23,567 bases of DNA from Candidatus Pelagibacter sp. (lineage in GTDB: Bacteria; Pseudomonadota; Alphaproteobacteria; Pelagibacterales; Pelagibacteraceae): NCBI GenBank assembly GCA_028227525.1, contig JAOJAE010000014.1:1-23567 (forward strand), given 5' to 3'. A program made the position numbers and the translations under genes. Below the pieces are notes generated by a model. That model was given only the letters and a program-made list of their open reading frames with translations, made no database searches and was not told where the DNA came from. This document shows, one piece after another, positions 1 to 12,390 of the stretch (its first letter is position 1; every line of letters starts with the position of its first letter).

Positions 1-200
1 TAGATTTTTTTATTACTTTCAATTCTACTCAAACTTTTTAATTCACTTGAGCTTAAAGTAATTTTTAAATGAAACTTACCCTCTTGATTTCCAGCATGAT
101 TTTTATGAAGAAATGATTTATCTTCAATATTTATACTGTCAATTCTAATTTGATCAGTTAGTTTTTTTTTTACAATTGCAATTAACTCATTTATATCCAT
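1..200 (-). CDS. bolA: BolA family protein (partial, C-terminus beyond left edge)
   Basis: Reading leftward from the ATG at 200-198, the frame stays open to the window edge for 66 codons. The product starts MDINELIAIVKKKL and contains the stretch HKNHAGNQEGKFHLKI (about residues 34-49), which matches the BolA fold with its conserved histidine-bearing loop. BolA proteins are small (about 80-105 residues), so roughly one third of the gene is missing. Family members bind monothiol glutaredoxins through a shared Fe-S cluster, or act as stress and morphology regulators; which role applies here cannot be told. The gene diverges from the J-protein gene with only 21 bases between the two start codons. 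A TATAAT on this strand at 217-212 would start transcription about 5 bases before the ATG. The family call is fairly safe; the exact BolA subtype is not. Confidence 0.8.
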   Translation of the reverse strand, partial: MDINELIAIVKKKLTDQIRIDSINIEDKSFLHKNHAGNQEGKFHLKITLSSSELKSLSRIESNKKI

Positions 201-210
201 AAATTGAACC

Positions 211-217
211 TATTATA
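211..217. promoter_or_regulatory. Overlapping -10 elements of the divergent bolA / J-protein promoters
   Basis: The seven bases TATTATA read as TATTAT on the plus strand (211-216) and as a consensus TATAAT on the minus strand (217-212). The predicted starts would be near 222-224 (plus) and near 205 (minus), about 18 bases apart. This gives an almost leaderless J-protein mRNA and a leader of about 5 bases for bolA. No convincing -35 hexamer is seen on either side. This is inferred from sequence only. Confidence 0.4.
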
Positions 218-221
218 CATC

Positions 222-749
222 ATGAAAAATATTTGCGACTGGAATAATTGTAACGAAATTGGTGACTATAGAGCCCCAGTAGAAAAGGATAATAGTAAGA
301 AATATAGAATGCTTTGCTTAGAGCATGTTAAAGAATTTAATAAAAATTGGAATTATTTTTCAGGTATGAATGATGACCAAGTCTTAAATTTTTTAAAATC
401 TGATATGATTTGGCATAAACCAACTCAAAGTTTTAGTTCTTCAGATAATTTCTTTAAAGTTCTTTGGAATAACACTTTAAGAGATGAATTAGATAAAGAT
501 AAAATTAACGGTGAATATGATCATATGCGTCAATTTAAATTTAATCACAAAGATATCAAAGCTTTTGGTATATTGGGAGTTTCTGTAGGATTAAAATGGA
601 AAAAAGTTCAAGATAAGTTCAAAATGCTTGTCAAAAAATATCACCCCGATATAAATGCTGGAAACAAAAAATATGAAGAAAAACTTAAATTAATTACTTT
701 AGCTTACACACAGCTTAAAAATACTTATAGAGAAAAAATTGACACCTAA
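222..749 (+). CDS. Small J-domain (DnaJ-like) protein with Cys/His-rich N-terminus
   Basis: A 175-residue protein with a C-terminal J domain (about residues 117-170). The Hsp70-stimulating signature is visible as KKYHPDIN, followed by a helix ending in AYTQLKN. The N-terminus has C5-x4-C10, a YRAP motif at 16-19, then C32-LE-H35 and WNYFSGM. I recognise this layout from small alphaproteobacterial J-proteins encoded just before cobS. The four Cys/His residues could bind a metal, but that is inference. No Gly/Phe-rich region or DnaJ-type zinc-finger repeats are present, so it is not canonical DnaJ. I chose the ATG at 222 over an in-frame TTG at 204 because the TTG adds six residues unlike the family, lies almost against the bolA start, and would be upstream of the predicted transcription start. 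The stop overlaps the start of cobS by 11 bases, implying coupled translation. Its Hsp70 partner or client is not known. Confidence 0.85.
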   Translation: MKNICDWNNCNEIGDYRAPVEKDNSKKYRMLCLEHVKEFNKNWNYFSGMNDDQVLNFLKSDMIWHKPTQSFSSSDNFFKVLWNNTLRDELDKDKINGEYDHMRQFKFNHKDIKAFGILGVSVGLKWKKVQDKFKMLVKKYHPDINAGNKKYEEKLKLITLAYTQLKNTYREKIDT

Positions 750-1713
750 TCTTAATATTCAACCTGACATAAAGATTTCATTAAAACAAACTTTTGGAAT
801 CGACTCTGAAATGGAAGTTGACGCATTTTCAAAAAAAAATGAATATGTTCCTGAAATAGATAAAAGTTATAAATTTGATAGAGACACTACGATGGCAATA
901 ATATCTGGTTTTGCCCACAACAAAAGAGTTTTAGTTCAAGGTTATCATGGCACTGGAAAATCAACTCACATAGAGCAAATTGCAGCTAGATTAAATTGGC
1001 CATGTATTCGTGTAAATCTAGATAGTCATGTTAGTAGAATAGACTTGATAGGAAAAGATGCGATTGTTCTTAAAGATGGAAAACAAGTTACACAATTTAA
1101 CGAAGGTATTTTGCCTTGGTCTATACAAAATCCAGTTGCTCTTGTTTTTGATGAGTATGATGCTGGTAGACCAGACGTAATGTTTGTAATTCAGAGAGTT
1201 TTAGAAGCTGAAGGTAACTTTACACTTCTTGATAAAAATAAAGTTATTAAACAAAATAAATTTTTTAGATTATTTGCAACATCAAATACTGTCGGGCTTG
1301 GTGATACGACAGGCCTTTATCATGGAACTCAACAAATAAATCAGGGCCAGATGGATAGATGGAACATTGTGACTACACTTAACTATCTTGGTCTTGAAAG
1401 AGAATTAGATATAGTTTTAGCAAAAAATAAAAATCTTAATAACGCAAAAGGTAAAGAGAAAGTTGCTAATATGATAAAAGTAGCCTCATTAACTAGAAAA
1501 GGATTTGTTGCAGGAGATATATCAACTGTAATGAGCCCTAGAACAGTAATGCATTGGGCAGAAAACTCAGAAATTTTTAAAGATACAGGTTATGCTTTTA
1601 GAGTAACTTTTCTAAATAAGTGTGACGAAATTGAAAAAAATACTATCGCAGAATATTATCAAAGATGTTTCGGTGAAGAGCTACCAGAGTCATTGATGAA
1701 TATTCAAATTTAG
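739..1713 (+). CDS. cobS: CobS-type AAA+ ATPase (MoxR-like; annotated cobaltochelatase subunit)
   Basis: A 324-residue AAA+ protein closely matching CobS. The Walker A motif GYHGTGKST is at residues 68-76 and the Walker B ALVFDEYD at 134-141. Further family blocks are [19 protein letters not shown] (87-105) and the [19 protein letters not shown] segment. In aerobic B12 synthesis, CobS and CobT form the ATP-driven part of the cobaltochelatase that inserts cobalt into hydrogenobyrinate diamide on CobN. No cobN or other B12 gene is in this window. The start is taken as TTG at 739, inside the end of the J-protein gene, because the residues before Met25 (ATG at 811) look like genuine CobS N-terminus. 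Length is normal for the family. cobT follows with no gap (TAG directly followed by ATG). The ATPase call is very secure; the cobalt-chelating role is only the family label. Confidence 0.9.
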   Translation: MTPNLNIQPDIKISLKQTFGIDSEMEVDAFSKKNEYVPEIDKSYKFDRDTTMAIISGFAHNKRVLVQGYHGTGKSTHIEQIAARLNWPCIRVNLDSHVSRIDLIGKDAIVLKDGKQVTQFNEGILPWSIQNPVALVFDEYDAGRPDVMFVIQRVLEAEGNFTLLDKNKVIKQNKFFRLFATSNTVGLGDTTGLYHGTQQINQGQMDRWNIVTTLNYLGLERELDIVLAKNKNLNNAKGKEKVANMIKVASLTRKGFVAGDISTVMSPRTVMHWAENSEIFKDTGYAFRVTFLNKCDEIEKNTIAEYYQRCFGEELPESLMNIQI

Positions 1714-3513
1714 ATGAGCGATAAGATAACTGCCTTAAAAGAAAAATTTAGACTTGCATTAACTTCAACTGCAAAAGTAATTGCAGATGATTTTGATTTA
1801 GCTAACAAGCAATCTGAAAATGAAAAGAAACAAGAATTAAAATCAATTGAAATTGAAAATTTAACTAAACCAAGTGATTTTATTAAGTTACGTGCAGAGA
1901 CTGATTCAGCTGCATTAAAAAAAAAATTTTCTAATGATGCTATTTATAAAAAAAATCTTCCATCGAATACTTCATCGAGATCACTCTATAATATAGCTGA
2001 AAAGATAAGATATGAATCATTGGGTGGTAAAATGCTTAAAGGAATTGAAAAAAATTTTCAAGAGAACTACTCAAATATTATAAATACTAAAAGGAAAGAC
2101 CAATTAAAAACAAAAGAAGATGTGCCTGTAACTGAAGCATTTGAATTGTATATGCTTAGAAACTTTCATCAAATAAAATTAAATCCTTTAACAACTAAAA
2201 TGTTAAATTTTTGGGAAAAAGACTTTGAACAATCAATAGAGAAACACAAAAGATTTTTAGAAGAAAATCTAGAAAATCAAGAAAACTATGGTTCAAGATT
2301 TTCTCAGATTTTAGAAGAAATGGATATTTTTCAAAGTGAAGAAGACGAAGAAAAAAAAGAGGAAAATCAAGATCAAGGACAAGATAATCCTTCAAACGAT
2401 GATCAAGATAAAGACAAAGAAGACAATAAAGATGAAAATAATGACCAAGAAACACAAGCAAGTTTAGATGCTGATTATAATGTAGATGAATTTAATCTTG
2501 ATGAACAACTTTCAGATACTGAGTCTGATGAACAAAGTTCAGAACAAATTGTTCAAAAAAATCTTGATGGTATTAATTTAGATTACAAAATTTTTACAAC
2601 TCAATACGATGAAGTAACTAAAGCTGAAAAATTAGAAAATGCTGATGAAGCAGCAAAACTTCGAAGAACTTTAGACCAGCAACTAGTTGGGTTTCAAGAT
2701 GTGATAACTAAACTTGCAAATAAACTACAAAGGCAATTACTTGCAAAACAGAACAGAGCATGGGATTTTGATTTAGAAGAAGGTTTACTTGATAGCTCAA
2801 AGTTGCCAAGAATTATTATGGACCCTTACAATTCTTTATCATTTAAAAAAGAAAAAGATTTAGATTTTAAAGACACAATTGTCACTTTGTTGATAGATAA
2901 TTCTGGATCAATGAGAGGTAGACCTATTACGATTGCTGCAATATGTGCCGATATATTGTCTAGAACCTTAGAGAGATGTTCTGTCAAAGTAGAAATTTTA
3001 GGATTTACCACAAAAAATTGGAAAGGAGGACAAAGTAGAGAGCTTTGGAATAAAAACTCAAAACCTAAAACTCCAGGAAGATTAAATGATTTAAGACATA
3101 TAATTTATAAAGGAGCTGACACTCACTGGAGACAAGCCAAAAATAATTTAGGTTTAATGCTGAAGGAAGGTTTACTTAAAGAGAATATTGACGGTGAAGC
3201 TATTTCTTGGGCCTACAATAGAATAAAGAAAAGAAAAGAAGAGAGAAAAATTATGATGGTCATTTCTGATGGTGCACCAGTAGATGACTCTACACTTTCA
3301 GTAAATTCAGGTGATTTTTTAGAAAAACATTTAAAGAAGATGGTTAAATTCATAGAAAACAAAACTGAAATTGAGGTTTTAGCAATTGGTATTGGTCATG
3401 ATGTTTCAAGATATTATGATAAAGCAATCAAAATCACTGATGTGAATGAACTAGGAGACGTAATGATATCTCAATTAAGCTCTTTATTCGAAACTAAAAA
3501 AAAATTTCATTAA
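1714..3513 (+). CDS. cobT: CobT-type VWA-domain protein (annotated cobaltochelatase subunit)
   Basis: A 599-residue CobT homologue of near-normal length. The N-terminal half is helical and charged. Residues about 209-280 are a very acidic, low-complexity linker of Asp, Glu, Gln, Asn and Lys, typical of CobT. The C-terminal part is a von Willebrand A domain with a complete MIDAS motif, DNSGS, at 395-399 after the strand VTLLI, and later [12 protein letters not shown] carrying a further metal-site Asp. CobT forms a two-tier ring complex with CobS in the B12 system, and VWA/AAA+ pairs of this kind also act as metal-insertion or remodelling chaperones. The start ATG immediately follows the cobS stop in the same frame, with no Shine-Dalgarno sequence visible. 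The stop overlaps the convergent kinase gene by 4 bases, leaving no room for a terminator. Identity is secure; substrate is not. Confidence 0.9.
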   Translation: MSDKITALKEKFRLALTSTAKVIADDFDLANKQSENEKKQELKSIEIENLTKPSDFIKLRAETDSAALKKKFSNDAIYKKNLPSNTSSRSLYNIAEKIRYESLGGKMLKGIEKNFQENYSNIINTKRKDQLKTKEDVPVTEAFELYMLRNFHQIKLNPLTTKMLNFWEKDFEQSIEKHKRFLEENLENQENYGSRFSQILEEMDIFQSEEDEEKKEENQDQGQDNPSNDDQDKDKEDNKDENNDQETQASLDADYNVDEFNLDEQLSDTESDEQSSEQIVQKNLDGINLDYKIFTTQYDEVTKAEKLENADEAAKLRRTLDQQLVGFQDVITKLANKLQRQLLAKQNRAWDFDLEEGLLDSSKLPRIIMDPYNSLSFKKEKDLDFKDTIVTLLIDNSGSMRGRPITIAAICADILSRTLERCSVKVEILGFTTKNWKGGQSRELWNKNSKPKTPGRLNDLRHIIYKGADTHWRQAKNNLGLMLKEGLLKENIDGEAISWAYNRIKKRKEERKIMMVISDGAPVDDSTLSVNSGDFLEKHLKKMVKFIENKTEIEVLAIGIGHDVSRYYDKAIKITDVNELGDVMISQLSSLFETKKKFH

Positions 3514-4790
3514 ATATTAAATAAATCTTTATTATTCCATTTAATAATCACTTCTGCACCAGTTCTTGTTTTCGAGTTTCTACAATTGATTGAAGCAAAA
3601 TTTTTTTCTAAAAGTGTTTTTCCAATAAACAAACCAAGTCCCAAGCCTGTTTTTGATTTATCAATAGGATCATTTGATCTTAAATATGGTTCCCCAATTT
3701 TTGACAAAACATCTTTTGGATATCCATTTCCATCATCTTCGATTGTAATTTCTGTAAACTCGCTGTCACTTTTTAAATTTATATAAATAGAGTTTTTAGA
3801 GAATTTATTGGCATTACCAATAAAGTTTCGTAAACCATAAACAATTTCTATTGATTTTGTTATCTTTTTTACATTTGAGAATTGATCAAAATTAAAAATA
3901 AATTTTTTTTTGCTAATCTCCTTAAATGATAAAATAATTTCGCTTAAATAATCCCTCATTGTAAGATCTTTATCTATAAATTCATCTTCCTCTACAGGAT
4001 TTAATGTTAAACGTTTTAAAATTTCATTACATCTTTCTACCTGGCTAGACAATAACTCTATATCCTTTTTCACATCTTCTTGATCATGAAATTGTTTTTC
4101 CAGATCATGAGCGATAATCTTAATTGTAGACAAAGGCGTTCCAAGTGAATGGGCTGCAGCTGCGGCTTGACCACCTAAAGATAAAAGTTCATGTTCAGAA
4201 GCCATGACTTCTTCCATTTTTGATAATGCTTCTCTTCTTAATCTAGACTGTGTTCCAAATGACATGGCTAAATAATTTAAAAAGATTAAAGCAATAATCA
4301 ATGCCGTCGGAATAGAATAATAATAATAATGATTATTATGAAGATCACTTTTAATAGGCATTGGTAAATCGTGATGATAAAAAGTCAAAAAAACTATCGT
4401 AATTGCTGTTAAGGCTACTAATAAAGTATTTGTTCTTAAACTTAAATTTGAAGAAGAAAAGATACTTGGAATTAATAAGAAAATTACAAATGGATTGGTA
4501 ATACCTCCAGTTAAATAAAGTAAAACGCCCAATTGAAATATATCTATTACTAAAAAAATAAAAGCTGATCTATCTGATAATTGTGTTTTTTTATATATAT
4601 AAATTAAAAATAAATTACTTAAAATGCCAAAAACAATAACTAAATTTGAAGTGAGAAAATCAAATTCAAAATTTAAAAAAAAATAAACAAAGTTAACTGA
4701 AATTAATTGACCAATAATACCAATCCATCTTAAGCTTATATAAGTTGATTTTTTAAAGAAGTGATATTTTGAAGTTTCAAAGAACTTCAT
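3510..4790 (-). CDS. regB: RegB/PrrB-family redox-responsive sensor histidine kinase
   Basis: A 426-residue membrane sensor kinase. About six hydrophobic segments fill residues 20-175. The loop motif GGITNPF at 95-101 matches the quinone-binding GGxxNPF heptapeptide of RegB. The H-box [10 protein letters not shown] has the phospho-acceptor His214. Cys254 in QVERCNEIL corresponds to the redox-active cysteine that follows the H-box in RegB. The ATP-binding domain shows the N-box (N326 region), G1 DDGNG (352-356) and G2 GLGLGL (382-387). Known RegB proteins lower RegA phosphorylation under oxidising conditions and control energy, carbon and nitrogen genes. No RegA response regulator is in the window. 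The start lies 2 bases after the gyrB stop, so the gene is probably expressed behind gyrB. The end overlaps convergent cobT by 4 bases. RegB/ActS/PrrB/RoxS are names for the same family; I use regB. Confidence 0.88.
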   Translation of the reverse strand: MKFFETSKYHFFKKSTYISLRWIGIIGQLISVNFVYFFLNFEFDFLTSNLVIVFGILSNLFLIYIYKKTQLSDRSAFIFLVIDIFQLGVLLYLTGGITNPFVIFLLIPSIFSSSNLSLRTNTLLVALTAITIVFLTFYHHDLPMPIKSDLHNNHYYYYSIPTALIIALIFLNYLAMSFGTQSRLRREALSKMEEVMASEHELLSLGGQAAAAAHSLGTPLSTIKIIAHDLEKQFHDQEDVKKDIELLSSQVERCNEILKRLTLNPVEEDEFIDKDLTMRDYLSEIILSFKEISKKKFIFNFDQFSNVKKITKSIEIVYGLRNFIGNANKFSKNSIYINLKSDSEFTEITIEDDGNGYPKDVLSKIGEPYLRSNDPIDKSKTGLGLGLFIGKTLLEKNFASINCRNSKTRTGAEVIIKWNNKDLFNI

Positions 4791-4792
4791 TA

Positions 4793-6967
<2,175 letters not shown>

Positions 6968-7057
6968 TGGCGGAGAGAATGGGATTCGAACCCATGAAAG
7001 GATTGCTCCTTTACACGCTTTCCAAGCGTGCGCCTTCAACCACTCGGCCACCTCTCC
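6968..7057 (-). tRNA. tRNA-Ser (anticodon GGA)
   Basis: A 90-base class II tRNA. The 5' acceptor strand GGAGAGG (7057-7051) pairs with TCTCTCC near the 3' end, with a G discriminator and an encoded CCA (6970-6968). The anticodon stem CACGC/GCGTG encloses the loop TTGGAAA, giving anticodon GGA, which reads UCC and UCU. The long variable arm (around AAAGGAGCAATCCTTT) and the T-loop GTTCGAATC confirm a serine tRNA. It begins only 3 bases after the lepA stop codon, so it is probably cut from the lepA transcript by RNase P. Confidence 0.97.
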
Positions 7058-7060
7058 AAT

Positions 7061-8869
7061 TTATTTTTCTTTTGAAATCTTGAGAACACCAATAAAAGCC
7101 TCTTGAGGAATTTCTACTCGTCCAAATTGTTTTGATCTAGCCTTACCTTTTTTTTGTTTTTCAAGAAGCTTTCTTTTTCTGTCTGTCGCTCCTCCACCAT
7201 GAATTTTAGTTAAAACATCTTTTTTAAAACCTTTAATAGTTTCTCTTGCTATTATCTTGCCGCCAATTGCAGCTTGAACTGGTATCATAAAATTATGTCT
7301 TGGAATTAGATCTTTTAATTTTTCACAAACTTCTCTTCCTGTTCTTTGAGCAAAATCTTTATGGATCATCATCGCTAACGCATCAACTGGTTCTGCATTA
7401 ACTAAAATTCCAAGTTTTACTAAATCACCTTCTCTATGTTCAATTATTTCATAATCAAAACTAGCATACCCACTAGTCATTGATTTTAAACGATCATTAA
7501 AATCAAAAACAACTTCATTTAAAGGCAATTCATAATTTATGACCGCTCTATTTCCAGAATAACTTAAATTAGTTTGTACTCCTCTTTTATCCTGGCACAT
7601 TTTTATTATTGAACCCAAATATTCATCTGGAGTAATTATTGTTGCTTTTATCCATGGTTCTTCAATTAATTTAATCAATGTTGGATCAGGTAAACTTGAT
7701 GGATTATGTAGATCAATCATATCTCCATTATTCATATGAACTTTGTATACAACTCCTGGAGTTGTTGTTAACAAGTTTACGTCAAATTCTCTTTCCAATC
7801 TTTCTGTGACAATTTCTAAATGAAGTAATCCTAAAAACCCACATCTAAACCCTAATCCCAAAGCTGAAGATGACTCAGGTTCAAATGAAAAACTTGCATC
7901 ATTTAATTGTAATTTAGCTAAACCATCTTTTAATTTTTGATATTCAGAGCTATCTACTGGAAACAATCCACAAAAAACTACAGGTTTACTTGGTTTAAAA
8001 CCTGGCAGTGCTTCTTTTAAAGGTTTGGCAGCATCACATATTGTGTCACCAACTTTTGTTTCTGATAAAACTTTTATTCCAGTTGTTATAAAACCTATTT
8101 CTCCAGCATTTAATTCATTAATATCTGTGGCTTTTGGAGTAAAAACACCTACTTTTTCAATAATATACTCTTGATTAGTAGACATCATTTTAATTTTCAT
8201 ATTTTTTGAAATTTTACCATCTATAACCCTTACAAGAATAACAACTCCTAAATATGTGTCGTACCAACTATCAACCAATAAACATTTTAAATCACCTAAA
8301 CTCTCACCTTTGGGGCCAGGTAAAACTTTAATAATTTGCTCTAAAATATCTTCTATACCCTCACCTGTTTTTCCTGAACAAGGAATTGCTCCCTCTGTAT
8401 CAATACCTATTACTTCCTCAATTTGTGTTTTTGTTCTATCTAAATCTGATGCTGGAAGATCTACTTTATTTAAAACTGGAACAATTTCATGATTAATATC
8501 AAGAGCCTGATAAACGTTTGCAAGAGTTTGAGCTTCTACTCCTTGCGTGCTATCAACAATTAAAATTGAACCCTCACAAGCATAAAGAGATCTACTTACT
8601 TCATAACTAAAATCTACATGTCCCGGGGTATCTATAATATTTAAAATATAATTTTTACCATCTTTTGCTTTATAATTAAGTTTTACTGTTTGAGCTTTAA
8701 TTGTAATGCCTCTTTCACGCTCAATATCCATTGAGTCAAGAACTTGAGCTTTCATTTCTCTTTCAGTAAGTCCACCACAACTATGAATTATCCTATCTGC
8801 TATTGTGGATTTACCATGATCAATATGAGCAATAATCGCAAAATTTCTAATATTATCAATATTGCTCAT
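7061..8869 (-). CDS. lepA: Elongation factor 4 (LepA), back-translocating ribosomal GTPase
   Basis: A 602-residue translational GTPase of normal LepA length. G1 is AHIDHGKS (14-21), the switch region holds [11 protein letters not shown] (50-60), G3 is DTPGH (80-84) and G4 is NKVD (134-137). Domains related to EF-G II, III and V follow. The LepA-only C-terminal domain ends with [19 protein letters not shown] and [18 protein letters not shown], which separates it from EF-G and BipA. EF4 binds stalled or mistranslocated ribosomes and influences initiation and assembly. The gene starts 5 bases after the pheT stop and ends 3 bases before tRNA-Ser. No strong Shine-Dalgarno sequence is seen, so translation may be coupled to pheT. 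Confidence 0.97.
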   Translation of the reverse strand: MSNIDNIRNFAIIAHIDHGKSTIADRIIHSCGGLTEREMKAQVLDSMDIERERGITIKAQTVKLNYKAKDGKNYILNIIDTPGHVDFSYEVSRSLYACEGSILIVDSTQGVEAQTLANVYQALDINHEIVPVLNKVDLPASDLDRTKTQIEEVIGIDTEGAIPCSGKTGEGIEDILEQIIKVLPGPKGESLGDLKCLLVDSWYDTYLGVVILVRVIDGKISKNMKIKMMSTNQEYIIEKVGVFTPKATDINELNAGEIGFITTGIKVLSETKVGDTICDAAKPLKEALPGFKPSKPVVFCGLFPVDSSEYQKLKDGLAKLQLNDASFSFEPESSSALGLGFRCGFLGLLHLEIVTERLEREFDVNLLTTTPGVVYKVHMNNGDMIDLHNPSSLPDPTLIKLIEEPWIKATIITPDEYLGSIIKMCQDKRGVQTNLSYSGNRAVINYELPLNEVVFDFNDRLKSMTSGYASFDYEIIEHREGDLVKLGILVNAEPVDALAMMIHKDFAQRTGREVCEKLKDLIPRHNFMIPVQAAIGGKIIARETIKGFKKDVLTKIHGGGATDRKRKLLEKQKKGKARSKQFGRVEIPQEAFIGVLKISKEK

Positions 8870-8874
8870 TTGCT

Positions 8875-11283
8875 TTAAGAACGTATCTTAGCGCCAGTTT
8901 TACTTTCAACTGTTTTTATTATTAAATTATTTATGTTTTCTAGATCATTATCATTCAATGTCTTTTCAGTAGACTGTATGGTTACACTAATTGCTATTGA
9001 TTTTTGATTTTCTGGAATATTTTCACCCTCATAAACATCAAAAACTTTAATATTACTAATTAATTTTTGATCTACGCTTGAAACAGCATTAATTAAATCC
9101 TGAGCTTTTACCTCTTTAGCAACTATAAATGCAAAGTCTCTCTCAGATTTTTGATAATCTGAGACTTCGAATTTAGTTTTTTGATCATTTAGTGTTTTTT
9201 TTGGTAACTTTAAATTATCTAGAAAAATTTCAAAACCTACCAAAGACTCTGTTTTAATATCTATCTTTTTTAAAATATTTGGATGTATTTCTCCAAAATA
9301 AGCTGCAACTTGATCTTTACCTCTATTTAAAAACAATCTACCTGACTTACCTGGATGGTAATAATTTGGAGTTTCACTATCTATAAAAAATTTATCTGCG
9401 TTGTAGCCTGCTTCAACTAAAGTTTGGACTACATCTCTTTTAACATCAAACAAATCAACATTTCTCTCTTTTTCAATCCATGACAATCTTGATTTTTTAC
9501 CTGCTGACAAACCACAGACTACAGTATTTTGTTCACCTGGATTAGAACCAGTAAAAACAGGACCTATTTCAAATATTGATAAATCTTTGAAACCTCTGTC
9601 TAAATTCTTATTCATATACATTATTAAATTTGAAAATATTGAGTTTCTCAACACTCCTAGCTCTGAACTTATTGGATTAACAATTTTAATTTCTTTATAT
9701 TTGTCTTTAAAATGATCATTATAGTTTGAGTCAGTAAATGACCATGTTATAGCTTCTAAATAACCTTTTGAAGCAATTGCTCTTTGTAAGAAATGAAATA
9801 ATTTTTGTGATTGAGTTAAAGTAGATTTAGTTCTTTCTTTAATTGGATCGATAATTTTAATCTTATCATAGCCAGTTATTCTAACTAACTCTTCAACAAT
9901 ATCTATTTCTTGTGAAATATCTGGTCTCCATGTTGGAATGGTTAATTTTAAATTATTTTTTTCTTTTTTAATTTTAAAACCAAGATCTTCTAAGATTTTA
10001 AACGTTTCTTTAATTGAAATTTTAAAACCAGTTATTTTTTCAAATAAATTAGGATCAAATTTAATAGTTTTAGTTTTGTTTATTTCAATTCTCTGAATAT
10101 CAATTTTACTAATTTCTCCACCACAAATCTCTCTAATTAATAATGCTGCTTTATTTAAACCATCTTCAATGGATAATGGATCAATACCTCTTTCAAATCT
10201 AAACTTTGCATCTGTATCTAAGTTTAGTTTTTTTGATGTGCTTCTAATAGATCTGGGATCAAAATAAGCTGACTCTAATAAAATATTTTTAGTATCAAAT
10301 TCTGTACCAGATCTTGTTCCTCCAATAATTCCACCTAATCCCAATACACCCTTGCCATCACTAATTACACACATTCCATCTTCTAATTTATAACTTTTAT
10401 TATCTAGAGCTATGAATTCTTCACCCAATTTTGAATTTCTAACTACAATGCCTTTTTCAATTTTATCAGCATCATAAGCGTGCAATGGTCGATTTATATC
10501 AAGCATTACATAATTAGTAATATCGACTATTGCTGAAATTGGCTTTTGCCCTATTGAAACCAATTTATCTTTTAGCCATTTGGGACTTTCAGTATTTTTT
10601 ACATTAGTAATTAAACAACTACCAAAAGAACTACATGCTTGATTTTTTTCTTTATTAATTTTTACCTTTAAAGTTTGCTTAGTATTCGACTTAATTTTTT
10701 TTTGTTTAAAATTTTTTAGTTTTCCAAAACCTGATGCAGCAAGATCTCTAGCTATTCCTCTAACACCTAGACAGTCTGACCTATTAGGTGTAATTGATAA
10801 ATCTATAAGATTTGAATTTGATTTTGAAAAATAACTTTTTCCAATACTCTTTTCATATTTTTTTGATGATAATTCTGTAATTCCATCACTTTCATCCGAT
10901 AAATTTAATTCAGATTCAGAACAAAGCATCCCATATGAAGTAACATCTCTAATCTTAGCAACAACTAACTTTACTTTATTTTTTGGAACTACCGCTCCAG
11001 GAGGAGCATATATTGTAATTAATCCCTCTCTTGCATTCGGTGCACCACATACAACTTTTTTTAATTCTTTTTCTCCAACATCAACATCACAAACTTTAAG
11101 CCGATCTGCATTTGGATGTTTTTCAGTCTTTATAATTTTTGCTACTTTGAATAAATCAAGACCTTCATACAAGTTTTCTACGCTTTCAACTTCCAGCCCA
11201 ACATTCGTTAACTGTTCTAGAAGTTTTTCTTCATTTAATTTTGTATCTAAATGATCTTTTAACCAATCAAATGTGATTTTCAT
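8875..11283 (-). CDS. pheT: Phenylalanine-tRNA ligase beta subunit
   Basis: An 802-residue PheRS beta chain of usual length. It opens with the typical [12 protein letters not shown], then an OB-fold tRNA-binding domain around 42-150 ([36 protein letters not shown]). The editing/B3-B4 and B5 regions carry [19 protein letters not shown] and LRFERG-like [16 protein letters not shown]. The last 95 residues form the anticodon-binding FDX-ACB domain ([13 protein letters not shown] ... [10 protein letters not shown]). It pairs with PheS as an alpha2-beta2 enzyme charging tRNA-Phe. The ATG overlaps the pheS stop (ATGA, 11283-11280), and an AGAGG sits 9 bases before the ATG, one of the clearer ribosome-binding sites here. 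Confidence 0.97.
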   Translation of the reverse strand: MKITFDWLKDHLDTKLNEEKLLEQLTNVGLEVESVENLYEGLDLFKVAKIIKTEKHPNADRLKVCDVDVGEKELKKVVCGAPNAREGLITIYAPPGAVVPKNKVKLVVAKIRDVTSYGMLCSESELNLSDESDGITELSSKKYEKSIGKSYFSKSNSNLIDLSITPNRSDCLGVRGIARDLAASGFGKLKNFKQKKIKSNTKQTLKVKINKEKNQACSSFGSCLITNVKNTESPKWLKDKLVSIGQKPISAIVDITNYVMLDINRPLHAYDADKIEKGIVVRNSKLGEEFIALDNKSYKLEDGMCVISDGKGVLGLGGIIGGTRSGTEFDTKNILLESAYFDPRSIRSTSKKLNLDTDAKFRFERGIDPLSIEDGLNKAALLIREICGGEISKIDIQRIEINKTKTIKFDPNLFEKITGFKISIKETFKILEDLGFKIKKEKNNLKLTIPTWRPDISQEIDIVEELVRITGYDKIKIIDPIKERTKSTLTQSQKLFHFLQRAIASKGYLEAITWSFTDSNYNDHFKDKYKEIKIVNPISSELGVLRNSIFSNLIMYMNKNLDRGFKDLSIFEIGPVFTGSNPGEQNTVVCGLSAGKKSRLSWIEKERNVDLFDVKRDVVQTLVEAGYNADKFFIDSETPNYYHPGKSGRLFLNRGKDQVAAYFGEIHPNILKKIDIKTESLVGFEIFLDNLKLPKKTLNDQKTKFEVSDYQKSERDFAFIVAKEVKAQDLINAVSSVDQKLISNIKVFDVYEGENIPENQKSIAISVTIQSTEKTLNDNDLENINNLIIKTVESKTGAKIRS

Positions 11284-12347
11284 CGGCTCAAACCTCTATA
11301 ATTTGTTGGTACATCCAAAGGATCAAAACCAAAATGATTTAACCATCTATAATCACAATCAAAGAAAGCTCTTAAGTCATTAATACCATATTTAAGCATT
11401 GCTAATCTATCAATCCCAATCCCAAACGCATACCCTTGATACTTTGACGGATCAACTTTAACATTTTTTAAAACATTAGGATGGACCATTCCACAACCTA
11501 AAATTTCAAGCCATTGGTCACCTTCTCCGATAACTATTTTTCCATCTTTAATTTCATAACCAATATCTACCTCCGCCGAAGGTTCAGTAAATGGAAAATG
11601 ACTTGGCCTAAATCTCATTTTAATTTTTTCAACTTCAAAAAATTCTTTAATAAAATAATTTAAACAACCTTTTAAGTGACCCATGTTAATATTTTTGTCT
11701 ATATGTAATCCTTCTACTTGATGAAACATTGGTGCATGTGTTTGATCACTATCGGATCTATAAGTTCTTCCAGGTGCAATGATCTTAAATGGAGGCTTGT
11801 CTTTCAACATAGTTCTAATTTGAACTGGCGATGTATGAGTTCTTAGTAAAATTTCTTTATTTTCATCAAGATAAAATGTGTCATGCATATCTCTCGCTGG
11901 ATGATTGTCAGGAGTGTTTAAGGCAGTAAAATTGTTATATTCATTTTCAATATCTGGACCCTCCTCAACACTAAAACCTATTTCAGAAAAGATTGATGAA
12001 ATTTCATCTATAGTTTGTGAAACAGGATGAATTTTACCTCTAATAAATGATCGTTCAGGAAGAGTTACATCAATTTTTTCTTTTTCTAATTTTTCATTTA
12101 TTTTTTTTGATTCAATTTCATTAATTTTGTTAGTAATTAAATTTTGTAACTCATCCTTGATTTGATTTAGATCTGATGCAAATTTTTTTCTATCTACCTC
12201 TGCTATAGATCCAATATTTTTGAATTGAGTAGAAACCAAACCATTTTTCCCAAATAACTCTGTCTTGATTTGATTAATTTCTTCTAAACTTAAATTATTA
12301 TTAAGTTTGGCTAAATAGTCATTTTTAATATTTTTTATGTCTGACAT
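11280..12347 (-). CDS. pheS: Phenylalanine-tRNA ligase alpha subunit
   Basis: A 355-residue catalytic subunit of PheRS. The N-terminal 90 residues are a charged coiled-coil that contacts tRNA. The class II core shows motif 1 around 107-145 ([22 protein letters not shown]), motif 2 [21 protein letters not shown] (193-213), the [16 protein letters not shown] segment (247-261), and motif 3 [13 protein letters not shown] (309-321). The tail beyond FFDCDYRWL is longer than in E. coli, as I recall for other alphaproteobacterial PheS. It sits 43 bases downstream of rplT, with a possible promoter in between, and is translationally coupled to pheT by a 4-base overlap. Its stop is TGA, an exception in this window where TAA dominates. 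Confidence 0.97.
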   Translation of the reverse strand: MSDIKNIKNDYLAKLNNNLSLEEINQIKTELFGKNGLVSTQFKNIGSIAEVDRKKFASDLNQIKDELQNLITNKINEIESKKINEKLEKEKIDVTLPERSFIRGKIHPVSQTIDEISSIFSEIGFSVEEGPDIENEYNNFTALNTPDNHPARDMHDTFYLDENKEILLRTHTSPVQIRTMLKDKPPFKIIAPGRTYRSDSDQTHAPMFHQVEGLHIDKNINMGHLKGCLNYFIKEFFEVEKIKMRFRPSHFPFTEPSAEVDIGYEIKDGKIVIGEGDQWLEILGCGMVHPNVLKNVKVDPSKYQGYAFGIGIDRLAMLKYGINDLRAFFDCDYRWLNHFGFDPLDVPTNYRGLSR

Positions 12348-12353
12348 ATTGAT

Positions 12354-12381
12354 AGATTATTTCGTTAAGAAATAAAAACAA
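12354..12381 (-). promoter_or_regulatory. Possible promoter for pheST
   Basis: On the minus strand, TTGTTT (12381-12376) is followed after 16 bases by TAATCT (12359-12354), whose last base is 7 bases from the pheS ATG, implying a leaderless message. A 5-base inverted repeat (ATTTC/GAAAT, loop TTAAC, 12373-12359) lies in the spacer. No phenylalanine-rich leader peptide with an attenuator and no T-box can fit in the 43-base gap. The match is moderate and the background A+T-rich. Confidence 0.3.
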
Positions 12382-12390
12382 TAGCGAAGA

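Noticed and set aside
204..221. TTG at 204 as start of the J-protein gene
   Set aside because: It adds MNLLYI, which is unlike the family, and it falls before the predicted transcription start. The ATG at 222 gives the expected MKNICDW beginning.
2195..2461. Open frame of 88 codons on the minus strand inside cobT
   Set aside because: It is the complement of the acidic low-complexity linker. The product is Leu/Phe/Tyr-rich, resembles no protein, and lies wholly inside a well-supported gene.
4318..4340. AAT/ATT triplet run as a functional repeat
   Set aside because: It encodes the HNNHYYYY stretch within the kinase and is explained by codon use in an A+T-rich genome.
12348..12390. T-box or peptide attenuator ahead of pheST
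   Set aside because: The gap is 43 bases. There is no Phe-rich leader peptide, no antitermination stem and no T-box sequence.
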